64,000 nt of DNA. It comes from Magnetofaba australis IT-1 (GTDB taxonomy: Bacteria > Pseudomonadota > Magnetococcia > Magnetococcales > Magnetococcaceae). Of the stretch, positions 1-8,401 are shown in pieces. The first letter of the stretch is position 1, and each line of letters begins with the position of its first letter. The position numbers and the translations under genes were made by a program. Under the pieces are notes generated by a model. That model worked only from the letters and a program-made list of their open reading frames with translations. It was not told where the DNA came from and searched no databases. The stretch covers positions 372,001 through 436,000 of the forward strand of contig NZ_LVJN01000021.1 of the NCBI RefSeq assembly GCF_002109495.1, written 5' to 3'.

Positions 1-1035
1 GGACGCTTCGGCGTCAGGGCTCATCCCCAACGCGGGCTCCACGCGCTCGGCAGCGGTCTCCACCGGGGCCGTCCGCAGCGGTTCCGTAGCGGGTTCGGCG
101 GGCGCGGTATCGGCATAGGCGGGGGCTTTGGCCAGCGCTTGCACAAACTCTCCGGCGGTGGCGAAGCGCGCCGCCGGATCCCACGCCAGGGCGCGATTGA
201 ACACCGCCCGTTGCGCGGCGCTCAGCGGTCCGCCTTCGGGGGTGAGTTCCGCAGGGGGGTTGGGCCATTGATAGAACAGATCGGCCACGCTCATGGGCGG
301 CTCGCCGGTGAGCATCTCATGCAGCAGCACCGCCAGGGCGTAGATGTCCCCCGCCGCCTCCGGCGGGGCGCCCAGGGCGCGCATGCCGAACTGATTGAAG
401 AAGACGTCCAGCTCCCGCTCCCACCCCTGCTGATCGTTCTCCGAACGCAGCAGCAGCTCTTCAGGCGGGGTATAGGGGGTGGCCCCGGCCAGGCAGGCGT
501 CGGAGAGGCATTCGCCATGCAGACGCATCTGATAGCGCATGGCGTAGGCCAGCAGCGTATCGAGCAGCCGCGCCTCGCCATCTTCACCCAGAATCACGTT
601 CTCCGGCTTGATGCTGCGATGAACCACCCCTTGGGCGTGGGCGTGATCCAGACCCTCGGCCAGATGGCGGGCGATGCGCAGGGTTTCGGCCAGGGGCAGC
701 ACGCCGCCGGGCTCCTGCTTGAGGCTTTGGCGCAGATTGATCCCGGGGGCATAGGGGATCACCAGCAGATGCAGATTGGCGGCGCCGTCAAACAGATGGC
801 TGGCGCCCACATGCAACACCGGATGTTCCAACGCGCGAGTGAGATGATAGTGGCGTTTGAATTCGGTGAAGATATCGGTGTCGGCGGTGAGATCTTCAGG
901 AATGGTTTTGATCACCGCCAGGGCGTCGGCCACCGAATCGCGCGCCAGATAGGTCGCGCCCAGGGGGCCTTCTCCCAGAAGTTTCTCAATGATATAGCGG
1001 TCTTCGACGACCTTTGCGCCCAGTTCCATGACCAT
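1..1035 (-). CDS. Serine/threonine protein kinase-like protein, probable pseudokinase (3' end off window)
   Basis: The first 345 residues are visible; the C-terminus lies beyond the left edge. The fold is a Hanks-type kinase: a glycine-rich loop at about residues 21-29 (GEGPLGATY), the VAIK-type lysine at K43 (ALAVIK), and the catalytic-loop region at residues 139-146. That loop reads HRSIKPEN, so the catalytic Asp of HRD is Ser141, and the DFG motif is replaced by DTL at 159-161. Both changes argue against normal phosphotransfer, while the ATP-binding lysine is kept. After about residue 290 the sequence becomes Ala/Pro/Glu-rich, probably a linker. The ATG at 1035 is chosen because AAGGAG lies 11 nt upstream. 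The gene is divergent from the DUF1643 gene. A scaffold or regulatory role is inferred. Confidence 0.75.
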   Translation of the reverse strand, partial: MVMELGAKVVEDRYIIEKLLGEGPLGATYLARDSVADALAVIKTIPEDLTADTDIFTEFKRHYHLTRALEHPVLHVGASHLFDGAANLHLLVIPYAPGINLRQSLKQEPGGVLPLAETLRIARHLAEGLDHAHAQGVVHRSIKPENVILGEDGEARLLDTLLAYAMRYQMRLHGECLSDACLAGATPYTPPEELLLRSENDQQGWERELDVFFNQFGMRALGAPPEAAGDIYALAVLLHEMLTGEPPMSVADLFYQWPNPPAELTPEGGPLSAAQRAVFNRALAWDPAARFATAGEFVQALAKAPAYADTAPAEPATEPLRTAPVETAAERVEPALGMSPDAEAS

Positions 1036-1251
1036 GATGCGCAGCGCTCCTTCGTTGCGACAATGACACTCGGCGAAAACAGAGTTCGCCCAGCGCGCCC
1101 ATCGGTGTTCGTTGCAACCACCTGAGTGGATGGGGACGCCGGTGGGCATACTGCAAGAAGCGTGCTATATTCTGCTCGCCGCCTCCGCCGCATGGGGAGG
1201 TCATCCATTTATCCTTCGCTTCACACCCTCCGCATTGGGGAGCGCACTCTC

Positions 1252-1752
1252 ATGTCCTCTGGTTGGCTGCGCACCGGCGCCCACTTCTCCGCTTGCCGCA
1301 CCTGGCGCACGCTGCTCTGGCGCGTGTGGGACGAGCAGGCCCCAGTGATCAATTTTCTGCTGCTCAACCCCAGCACCGCCGACGAAGCCAAAAACGACCC
1401 CACCGTGGAGCGCTGCGAACGCTACGCCCGCGCCTGGGGCTATGGAACCATGCTGGTGACCAATGTGTTCGCCTACCGCGCCACCGATCCGGCGCGCATG
1501 AAGGCGTTCGCCAACCCAGTGGGCCCGGGTAACAACCAGGCGATCCTCACCGCTGCGCGCATGGCGCAACGGGTGGTGGCGGCGTGGGGCAATCACGCCC
1601 AGCACCTGCAACGCTCCGATGAGGTGCGGGCTCTGCTGGAACGGGCGCGCATCCCCCTGTATTGCCTCAATCTCAATCGCTCCGGCGAACCGGTGCACCC
1701 GCTCTATCAGCGCAAAGATCTGCAACCGCGTCCATTGCCGCCTGCAAAATGA
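1252..1752 (+). CDS. DUF1643 domain-containing protein
   Basis: The 166-residue product matches the DUF1643 family in layout: an N-terminal core with NPSTAD near residue 38, the PTVERC segment, the VTNVFAYRATDP segment, and a late AAWGNHA segment. These small cytosolic proteins are widespread in bacteria and have no established biochemical function. The frame stays open upstream to 1126, but the ATG at 1252 starts exactly at the family's N-terminus, so the longer start is rejected. No signal peptide or membrane segment is visible. It is followed by a 102-nt gap and the binding-protein gene on the same strand, so co-transcription is possible but not shown. Confidence 0.8.
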   Translation: MSSGWLRTGAHFSACRTWRTLLWRVWDEQAPVINFLLLNPSTADEAKNDPTVERCERYARAWGYGTMLVTNVFAYRATDPARMKAFANPVGPGNNQAILTAARMAQRVVAAWGNHAQHLQRSDEVRALLERARIPLYCLNLNRSGEPVHPLYQRKDLQPRPLPPAK

Positions 1753-1854
1753 TTTGCCGGGTATTTCAATATCCGTTAGGGTCAAAGGAGTATTGCAGGG
1801 CGATGCGCCATTTTCATATGAGCGCTCAGCCGCATTCATTTTGAAAGTCTGATC

Positions 1855-2646
1855 ATGCGTCTCCTGATCGCCATCGCGCTGGGATGCGGCCTGTTCCTCT
1901 CTATGGCCCGCCACGACGCCTGGGCCGAAGCGTCCGCTGCGCCCGCTTCAGTGGCGGATGTGTTGACCCTGCGCACGCTGCACGTGCCCCCTTTCAGTCA
2001 GGCGCCGCAGGGTGATGAAGGGCCCGATGGCATTCTTGTCACGCTGGTCCAGCGCACGCTTTCGTTCATGGGAATTCGCAGCCGGGTGATCGTCAGCAGT
2101 TGGCCCGAGGCGTTGCAGGCCATCCAGGCGGGTCAAGCCGACGCCGTGTTCCCCTGCATGGAGTCGCCCGACCGCCGCAAATGGCTGCGTTTCCCCAGCA
2201 CGCCGTTAACCCGTTTTCGCATGGCGCTGTTTGCCCAACGCTACCAAAAGGCGCCGCCCTGGAACGGCAATATGGAGAGTCTGAGCGGGTTGACCATCGG
2301 CCGCATCCGCTTGGCCCGGGTGGCGCCGCTGTTCGACCGTGCGGCGGAGTCCGATTTGTTTACGGTGAGCGAGTGGGATGAGCCCGACGACATGGTCACC
2401 GCACTGGCCGATGGCAAGCTGGATCTCATCGCCTTTGAGAACGTCATGGTGCGATATAGCGCCAAGCATCAAGGCGTGTATGGGCGTTTGCGCCAATTGG
2501 ATCCCCTGCTGGCCAAAGCGCCTGTCTATCTGGCCTTTTCGCGCCAACGCACCGACGCCGCCCTGACGCAACAGTTCGACGCCACTCTCAATCGACTGCT
2601 CGCGCAAGGCGCGTTCGACGCCTTGGTGCAGCGTTGGATCCGATGA
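1855..2646 (+). CDS. Periplasmic substrate-binding protein, SBP_bac_3 type
   Basis: The product is 263 residues. It starts with a typical signal peptide (MRLLIAIALGCGLFLSMA, then a probable cleavage near residues 24-26). The mature part looks like family 3 solute-binding proteins: an N-terminal lobe with the PDGILVTLVQ segment, AIQAGQADAVFPCME, and a C-terminal lobe ending in LAQGAFDALVQRW. Such proteins bind amino acids or similar small solutes in the periplasm. No ABC permease or ATPase lies beside it, so it may instead be a sensor-like or orphan binding protein. Its stop overlaps the start of the next gene (ATGA at 2643-2646), which suggests translational coupling. Confidence 0.75.
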   Translation: MRLLIAIALGCGLFLSMARHDAWAEASAAPASVADVLTLRTLHVPPFSQAPQGDEGPDGILVTLVQRTLSFMGIRSRVIVSSWPEALQAIQAGQADAVFPCMESPDRRKWLRFPSTPLTRFRMALFAQRYQKAPPWNGNMESLSGLTIGRIRLARVAPLFDRAAESDLFTVSEWDEPDDMVTALADGKLDLIAFENVMVRYSAKHQGVYGRLRQLDPLLAKAPVYLAFSRQRTDAALTQQFDATLNRLLAQGAFDALVQRWIR

Positions 2647-3182
2647 AACGCGCCCGATCCAGCCCCTGGACCATTGTGGGTCTGGGCGTGACGGCATGGC
2701 TGGGCGGATGCATCGTCTGGGATGTGTGGCGCCGTCCGCCGTTCTATTACATTTGTCAGGTTTTTACGCCCAACGCAGCCGATACGCAGGCTCTGGAGCA
2801 ACATTTCTGCGCACAATTGGACGCACCCATTGGCCAGGTGCTCGCGCGTCAGGCGGGCGCACGCTGGCGCTTCATCTCCTGGCCGCCGCATTTTCGTCCG
2901 CCGTTGCCGCCATACTCTCCCCAACGCGTTTCGCCCAAGACTCCGGTGCTCAATCGACCCTTTATCGAAATTCGCGCCACTGTTCACCGTGATGAGTATG
3001 GCGATTGGATCGCAACATTACATGGCTCACGCCTGCACTACTTCCACCAGCGCGGCAAGGTTTCCGCGGCCACCATTTTGCGTGAATTTTATGATCAGTG
3101 GCCTGTCCAATCTGAAAATATCGCCGATGTTCTGCCGCAAATGCGCAAACGCAACGCCAAGTTGCTGCCGCGCTGTCTGTAA
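2643..3182 (+). CDS. Hypothetical protein, probable lipoprotein
   Basis: This 179-residue protein is not recognised. Its start ATG overlaps the stop of the binding-protein gene (ATGA), so the two are probably co-translated. The N-terminus has two arginines, a hydrophobic stretch and a lipobox-like WLGGC at about residues 19-23, suggesting an envelope lipoprotein, although an uncleaved single membrane anchor is also possible. The rest is a basic, Pro- and aromatic-rich domain with no known motif. Co-location suggests it works with the upstream periplasmic protein; that is inference only. Confidence 0.6.
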   Translation: MKRARSSPWTIVGLGVTAWLGGCIVWDVWRRPPFYYICQVFTPNAADTQALEQHFCAQLDAPIGQVLARQAGARWRFISWPPHFRPPLPPYSPQRVSPKTPVLNRPFIEIRATVHRDEYGDWIATLHGSRLHYFHQRGKVSAATILREFYDQWPVQSENIADVLPQMRKRNAKLLPRCL

Positions 3183-3221
3183 CTGTGAGACGCGTCACGC
3201 GCGTCGCGCCGCCAATCGGAA

Positions 3222-3575
3222 ATGGTGAAGATGGAAATTCGTTGGAGTCGTCAATCCCAAGGCTTTCATCAAGCCACCTACCCCAATCGCAGTCATCAAC
3301 TGACCGTGAGTCTGGCGTGGGAGGAGAGTGAAGGCGAACGCGTGGTGGAGCAGGTGTTGCCATTGGGGCGGGTGATTGTGGAGGAGAGCCCGGGCCAAGA
3401 GATGAAGTTCCTGTTCGGCACCGATCTGGCGTTTTGGCCGGATATCCAGCAGAAGCTGGATGAGCTGGGTTTGGAGGCGACGCGCAAAGAGGAGATCCTT
3501 GCTCAAATTGCCGAAGTCGTGCCCAAACCCGTCGCCGAGACCACGCCGCGTTTTCGCCCGCGCTTTGACATCTAA
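3222..3575 (+). CDS. Hypothetical protein (117 aa)
   Basis: A small soluble protein with no recognised family. It lacks a signal peptide, cysteines and membrane segments. The N-terminal half looks beta-rich (alternating polar and hydrophobic residues around LTVSLAWEE and VLPLGRVIVEE), followed by a helix (DIQQKLDELGLEATRKEEIL) and a Pro/Arg-rich tail. It lies 39 nt after the preceding gene on the same strand and could end that short operon. Codon use resembles its neighbours, so it is probably a native gene. Confidence 0.5.
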   Translation: MVKMEIRWSRQSQGFHQATYPNRSHQLTVSLAWEESEGERVVEQVLPLGRVIVEESPGQEMKFLFGTDLAFWPDIQQKLDELGLEATRKEEILAQIAEVVPKPVAETTPRFRPRFDI

Positions 3576-4142
3576 GACCGCCGCTCATCCACTGTCGCAC
3601 GGCTTACTATCTTCCCGCTGCGGCAACTCCAATTAACTTGTGTACGTCTCTTGCAAAGCGCCGCCTTGACGTCCAATCCGTCGTCGCGGCGCTCATCCAC
3701 ACGATATTGTCGATGCGGATGACTCTGCGCCCTTACGGCGAAGCGCAGGAGATCCGATATGACCTTGCAACACATTACACAGATGTTTCTTCAACATTGC
3801 CGCTACGGCAAAAAACTTTCTGAAAAGACTCTCGCTGCTTACACAATTGACTTAAATGATTTTCTCGCCTGCCTTGGATCAGAGCGTGCGCTCATCACGT
3901 GTGATCGCGACGCTATCCGACAATTCCTGACTTATCTCCAAGATGTGAAACAGTTAAAAGCCAGCAGTATTAAACGTCGTGTTGCCTGTGTTAAAGCGAT
4001 GTTCCGTTGGTTAGAGGTTGAAGAGTTAGCTGATAATCCATTCCACAAAATGTCTATTGCCATTAAAACGCCTCATCTTCTCCCTAAGAGCTTGTGTGCT
4101 GGTTCAGCGGAAACATGACAACCGCCTAAGCCAAAATATCAG

Positions 4143-5126
4143 TTAGCCGTTCGCCTTTTCAGCCATTTTTTGGGATGGCTGAAAAGACTGCTTTTGGTAC
4201 GTCGTCCGACGCCGTTCTCTGGCCGCCTCAAGCTTTTGATCTCGTTCGGCCAGGATCTGCACATGCCGCCCTTCCAGGCGATCCTGTGGGGTGACGTAGT
4301 CGATGGCGCTATGGAGCCGCCGGGTGTTGTAATGCTCGACGTACTTTCCCACAACCCGCTGGGCATCTTCCAGCGATAATGGCGTCTGAGGCCGAATGCA
4401 CTCACGCTTCAAACTACCGTGAAAACGCTCCAGCTTTCCGTTGCTCTGCGGATAGTAAGGCGAAGTCCTCACATGCGTCATGCCGGATTCCCGGATGAAC
4501 GCCTTAAAATCGTTGGCAACGAACTGCGGCCCATTGTCTGAGATCAGCCGCGGCTTAGCTTCCGGATAGGCCTCCTGAGCTCGGAGCAGGACCACTTCAA
4601 CCTCATCTTCCTTCATCGACTCACGAATCTCCCAGTGGAGGATAAACCTGCTACATCCATCCAGGACACTGCACAGATAGTAGAACGTCCCCTGGATATT
4701 CAGATAGGAGATGTCCACATGCCAGTGTTTATGCGGCTCCGAAGGCTGTTTGAACCCTGTGCCCTTCTGCGAGGGCGGTGGGCTCCAACGACGCATCAGC
4801 CCGGCAGTTCTGAGCACACGCAGCACTGAAGAGGGGCTGACCGCCACCACGCCTGCATCCAGCATCATGTAGGTCAGACGCCGATAGCCCTCTGACGGAT
4901 GTTCATGGAAAAAGGCGACAATCGCTTCCCTCTCCCAATCGTCCAGCCAAAAATCTCGGGGAATACGGCCATTGTGGTCGTTAACCATTCCATAGCGCTT
5001 GCGCCATGAATAGAACTTGCCCCTTTGCACGCCTATCCAGTTGATAATCCGGCTCGTGTCGATTTCGCTCTTGTCTGACCAAGACGCCACGAAATCCACC
5101 ACCGAATCCCGTATGTCCGGCTCCAC
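4143..5126 (-). CDS. IS3-family transposase OrfB (DDE integrase domain)
   Basis: The product is 327 residues with a retroviral-type integrase core. The DDE residues are visible in HVDISYL, ISDNGPQF and NGKLERFHGSLKRE. An N-terminal HTH_21-like region precedes them. The listed start is a GTG at 5126. The real product is probably the OrfAB fusion: after slippage back by one base on the A8 run at the end of orfA, translation continues as KSWGELNGCWVEPDIRDS with no stop before this ORF. Compared with the second copy, a few residues differ (for example Ser/Phe near residue 15 and Tyr/His and Gly/Ser near the C-terminus). Confidence 0.93.
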   Translation of the reverse strand: MEPDIRDSVVDFVASWSDKSEIDTSRIINWIGVQRGKFYSWRKRYGMVNDHNGRIPRDFWLDDWEREAIVAFFHEHPSEGYRRLTYMMLDAGVVAVSPSSVLRVLRTAGLMRRWSPPPSQKGTGFKQPSEPHKHWHVDISYLNIQGTFYYLCSVLDGCSRFILHWEIRESMKEDEVEVVLLRAQEAYPEAKPRLISDNGPQFVANDFKAFIRESGMTHVRTSPYYPQSNGKLERFHGSLKRECIRPQTPLSLEDAQRVVGKYVEHYNTRRLHSAIDYVTPQDRLEGRHVQILAERDQKLEAARERRRTTYQKQSFQPSQKMAEKANG

Positions 5127-5137
5127 CCAGCAGCCGT

Positions 5138-5440
5138 TCAGCTCACCCCAAGACTTTTTTTTAGCGCAACATGCGCCTCAAGAAGCTCGGACATAACCTC
5201 ATTTTTGGTTGCCAACTTCGCTTCTAGTTCGGCAATCTGTCGATCACGAGCCTTTTGGCCGCGTTTGTCAGCCAAAGCCGCTTCGCCATTCTCAAACAAA
5301 GCCTTTTGCCAGCGATAGTACTGGCTGGGCTGAATGCCCGCCTCGTCACACAGATCCGAGAGAACCACCTTCTCGACCAGGTGACGGCGCACATAGCCTA
5401 CCTTCTGCTCAGCCGTAAATCTCCGCTTCTTCCGTTCCAT
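5138..5440 (-). CDS. IS3-family transposase OrfA (helix-turn-helix)
   Basis: The product is 100 residues. An HTH_8-type DNA-binding domain (RRFTAEQKVGYVRRHL, then LSDLCDEAGIQPSQYYRWQ) is followed by a leucine-zipper-like helix that ends in VALKKSLGVS. It binds the element's ends and is the N-terminal part of the frameshifted OrfAB transposase. The slippery A8 run sits eight codons before its stop; a -1 shift there enters the orfB frame exactly. Confidence 0.92.
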   Translation of the reverse strand: MERKKRRFTAEQKVGYVRRHLVEKVVLSDLCDEAGIQPSQYYRWQKALFENGEAALADKRGQKARDRQIAELEAKLATKNEVMSELLEAHVALKKSLGVS

Positions 5441-6131
5441 ACAAACCTCCGCTTATTATCTACACATTATAAACGGCTTGTTTGTCATTTTCCAACTGAA
5501 CCGAAACACTTGAGTCGCGCAGAGATGAAGCGTCTGCTTGATTACAGTCGCAGCCAATGCGCTGGATCGCCGGACTCAATTAACACACCGATAAGTGAGT
5601 GTATTTCATCAACTCGCTTCTCAGCATTGACTATTTATACAGCCATTGAGCTTCTCTTTGAGACCGGTGTACGTGTGGGGGAATTGTGTTCAATAACGTT
5701 GGAGGATGTGGATATCGCACAAGGGATAATCACAATTTTTGGCAAGGGGAGCCGGGAGCGTAAGGTATTCATGACCAGTGACACCACTTGGCGCCTGCTC
5801 ACTGCCTATATCACACTCTCGAAGCAGTTTCGCCGCACCGACTCATCAGCATTGCTGGTGACCTCACAAGGGCATGGCGCTGGTCCCGCGCATATCCGCT
5901 CCAAGCTTGCTCAACAGGCCAAAGCCGCTGGTCTCACCCGTCACATCACCCCGCACATGCTGCGACATTCAGCCGCAACCCATTTGATCGAAGCGGGCGT
6001 TGACATCCGCTTTGTACAGAAACTCTTAGGCCATCAGAGCATTGCGACAACGCAGATCTATACACAAGTGACGGATAACAGTTTGCGTGATGTCCTGACC
6101 CGAGCCGGAGCCCGCCTACGACTGGAAGCCG

Positions 6132-6154
6132 CTATGTGATAACTGAGAATTATC
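6132..6154 (+). repeat. Left 23-bp inverted repeat of putative invertible cassette
   Basis: The sequence from 6132 (ctatgtgataactgag...) to 6154 is repeated exactly and inverted at 9532-9554. It includes the stop codon of the recombinase gene and ends one base before the ATG of the TPR-like gene. A shared 11-mer, gaatgtcaaac, follows at 6157-6167 and recurs inside the right-hand copy. Confidence 0.85.
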
Positions 6155-7473
6155 ATGAATGTCAAACTAACAGATAAAGAGTCGTCGATATTTACTCCAG
6201 ATCCATTAGATACAGATTTCCCAATTTATGTCTGTTCTAAAGAGATGTCCCGAGGGACTCTCAATGATTTCTTTAAGAGAAATCGATCTTACCTTACAAT
6301 AATTCAAGATTCTGATAGTCTCGAACAACATACTAATCAAGCATACAGAAGAATCCGTTATGAAAAAGCATTTAGTACATTGGCAGAAGGAATTTCAATA
6401 ATTCTCCAGCCTCTTAAATTTTCTTACAAAGATTTTTCTGTGTCGGTCAGCAAAGTATCTTCGAATAGAAAACCAAGCGATAACCAAGAGCAAGGCAGTA
6501 GCATTCTCTATATTAAAGAAGATAAAATTCACCCAACACAAATTGCAAAACTTGCATCTCTTTATACTGAGATGCCGTATGATTCCAGGCCAATTATGAT
6601 ATTTGAGCCGAAAAGTGAGAGCCTGTCTTTGAAAGAGGATATGCATAAGCTGAATAATAATATTATTGTTCATCCTCTCGGGCAGACTAAAAGCTGGCGA
6701 CATGAAGCGACCAAGATAATTTCAAAAGCTGGCGACATAACAAGTTTTACAAAAAATTTTATGTCACATTCTTACACGGCGTGTGACTTCGATAGTATTT
6801 CACTAGATACAACTGAGTTTATACATCACACCTCAGAGGTTATCATACAGCGCCTCGCCGCAGAAAGTCTGAGCATTAAATCGTACGATAATAATGGAAA
6901 CAAATTTGGTGCGCTGCCTGTCGCGATAGGGCTTCTAAAGAAGCTTGATATCGCCAAGGAATACATGAAAGCGGATTATCAGATTCGATACCTTCTCTCT
7001 CTTAAAGCCGTAATTAATCTTTGGATTTCATATATAGATGAAAGCTTCACAGAAGGTATTGACAATAGCCTGGCGATCGCAGAGTTTCTCGAAAATGAGA
7101 ATCTTAAATCACACTGTTTCCGATTATCTCATCTTATTTCTGGATACAGTTCACAAACAGGGGACTTGGTTTCAAAAGCAGCGCAATATTTCAGAGAGCG
7201 TGATGAGAGTGAATCTTATATCTATTGCCAGAATAATAAATTGCTCAATCAGCTTGGGACGAAGCACGTTGACTTAGACGCCTTTTCAGAATTGGTGGAT
7301 TTCTCCACATCGCAGGTTCCCTATCTTGATCGTTTATCAACTGTAGCGAATAACGCAGGAACCGCATACTTAGTTAATGGTAAATATAAAGGGTAGTGGC
7401 TCCGTTTAGCTGATTTTGTATAAAACTTGCATGGATTTGGCCATCGTTCTCACATGGATAGTGGAGAAAACAG

Positions 7474-7776
7474 ATGGCCATGATTACCGTGCATTGCCCA
7501 GAATGTGGAAGCCAAAACGTTGTAAAGAATGGAAAACAGTCCAATGGGAAGCCGCGCTTCCGCTGCGACAATCCAGACTGTAAACGCCGCTATTTCCAAA
7601 CGACCTACACCCACAAAGGGCGTCAACCAGAGGTAAAACGTCAAATCCTTGAGATGACTCTTAACGGCGCTGGGATTCGTGACACCTCTCGCGTCCTGGG
7701 TGTCGGGCGCAACACCATCACCCGAGAGATAAAAAAACACCGGAATCTCACAGGTGAATCTTCCACTTCTGGCTGA
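7474..7776 (+). CDS. IS1-family InsA-like protein
   Basis: The product is 100 residues. It has an N-terminal zinc finger with four cysteines (CPECGSQ then CDNPDCKRR) and a helix-turn-helix near residues 62-85 (IRDTSRVLGVGRNTITREIKK), as in IS1 InsA. It is the DNA-binding half of the transposase. The A7 run at 7731-7737 lies just after the HTH, where IS1 elements normally shift frame into insB. The in-frame C-terminal tail after that run has no counterpart in the family and is probably not functional. Confidence 0.88.
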   Translation: MAMITVHCPECGSQNVVKNGKQSNGKPRFRCDNPDCKRRYFQTTYTHKGRQPEVKRQILEMTLNGAGIRDTSRVLGVGRNTITREIKKHRNLTGESSTSG

Positions 7777-8212
7777 ACTGGCTTCCGATACGCCGGTCGA
7801 CGTGGTTCGGGTTGATCAAGCAGAAGCTGATGAAATGTGGTCCTATGTCGGCAGCAAGGCCAACCCTCGATGGATTTGGCATGCCATCGAACGCCAGTCA
7901 GGCCGCGTCCTGGCATATGTCTTCGGAACTCGGAAAGATGCTGTGCTCAAAGAGCTGCGTAAACTGCTGGAGCCTTTTGGCATCGCCAACCTGTTTACCG
8001 ATGATTGGGGCGCTTACCATCGCGTCCCATTGGCCCCAAATCATTTCGTGGGCAAGCGCAACACTCAGCGTATTGAGCGCAAGCATCTGACTTGGCGCAC
8101 TCGCATCAAGCGACTGGCCAGAAAGACCATCTGCTTCTCCAAATGCGAGGTGATGCACGACACGGTCATTGGCCTGTTTATCAACCGCTACGAGTTTGGT
8201 CTGGAAATATAG
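7754..8212 (+). CDS. IS1-family transposase catalytic part, InsB-like
   Basis: The product is 152 residues from a GTG, with IS1 InsB features: DEMWSYVGSK, RWIWHAI, the DDWGAY region, and NTQRIERKHLTWRTRIKRLARKT near the C-terminus. It lies in the +1 frame relative to insA. The -1 frame after the A7 run closes within seven codons, so the fusion would need a +1 (or -2) shift. With six A's instead of seven the two frames would join directly as ...TGISQVNLPLLAEL. Either transcriptional slippage on the A run makes the transposase, or this copy is inactivated by one extra A. Confidence 0.88.
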   Translation: MNLPLLAELASDTPVDVVRVDQAEADEMWSYVGSKANPRWIWHAIERQSGRVLAYVFGTRKDAVLKELRKLLEPFGIANLFTDDWGAYHRVPLAPNHFVGKRNTQRIERKHLTWRTRIKRLARKTICFSKCEVMHDTVIGLFINRYEFGLEI

Positions 8213-8401
8213 TGATCAGCTAAACGGAGCCACTACCCATTAGATATCTAGAATCAGCGAATTTTATGGAATACCTATCTGTTGTACAAGGCGAGCAGAC
8301 AATGGTGGATTTTTTGGCTAATTCTGAGATATATAATAAAAGAAGAGGAAGATTTACAGGGCCAAGAGGCGACTTTATCCACAAAACATTACTATTTCCA
8401 A

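Larger units (their letters stand above)
4095..5508 (-). mobile_element. IS3-family insertion sequence, copy 1 (1414 bp)
   Basis: The ends are imperfect inverted repeats. The left reads TGTGCTGGTTCAGCGGAAAC and the right, read inward, TGTTTCGGTTCAGTTGGAAA. A 4-bp target duplication (cttg at 4091-4094 and 5509-5512) flanks it, typical of IS3-family elements. It carries orfA and orfB on the minus strand, linked by an A8 run suited to -1 frameshifting. It interrupts the recombinase gene. A second copy of identical length lies at 34328-35741 in the same orientation. Confidence 0.95.
3759..6139 (+). pseudogene. Tyrosine recombinase (XerC/D-like integrase) interrupted by an IS3-family element
   Basis: The N-terminal part (3759-4094, 112 codons) carries the SAM-like core-binding domain. 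The C-terminal part (5513-6139) carries the catalytic domain: Arg in GVRVGEL, the GKGSRERK beta-hairpin lysine region, HMLRHS (HxxR), and LLGHQSIATTQIYTQV with the second His and the nucleophilic Tyr. Removing the IS3 element and one 4-bp duplication (cttg) restores one uninterrupted frame of about 320 codons, reading LLPKSLSRAEMKRLL across the joint. The start at 3759 has AGGAG 8 nt upstream. As it stands the gene encodes no full-length enzyme unless the IS excises. Its stop codon lies inside the 23-bp inverted repeat that bounds the next two genes. Confidence 0.9.
7391..8238 (+). mobile_element. IS1-family insertion sequence (848 bp)
   Basis: The element is bounded by perfect inverted repeats beginning GGGTAGTGGCTCCGTTTAGC at 7391, with the reverse complement ending at 8238. 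It carries insA- and insB-like reading frames on the plus strand. No direct repeat of 8-9 bp is visible in the flanks (aaatataaa on the left, attagatat on the right), so the target duplication has decayed or the insertion came with a small deletion. It interrupts the TPR-like gene. Confidence 0.92.

Noticed and set aside
7382-8247. Target duplication of the IS1-family element
   Set aside because: Compared 8- and 9-bp windows at both ends with the repeat boundary shifted by one base; none match.
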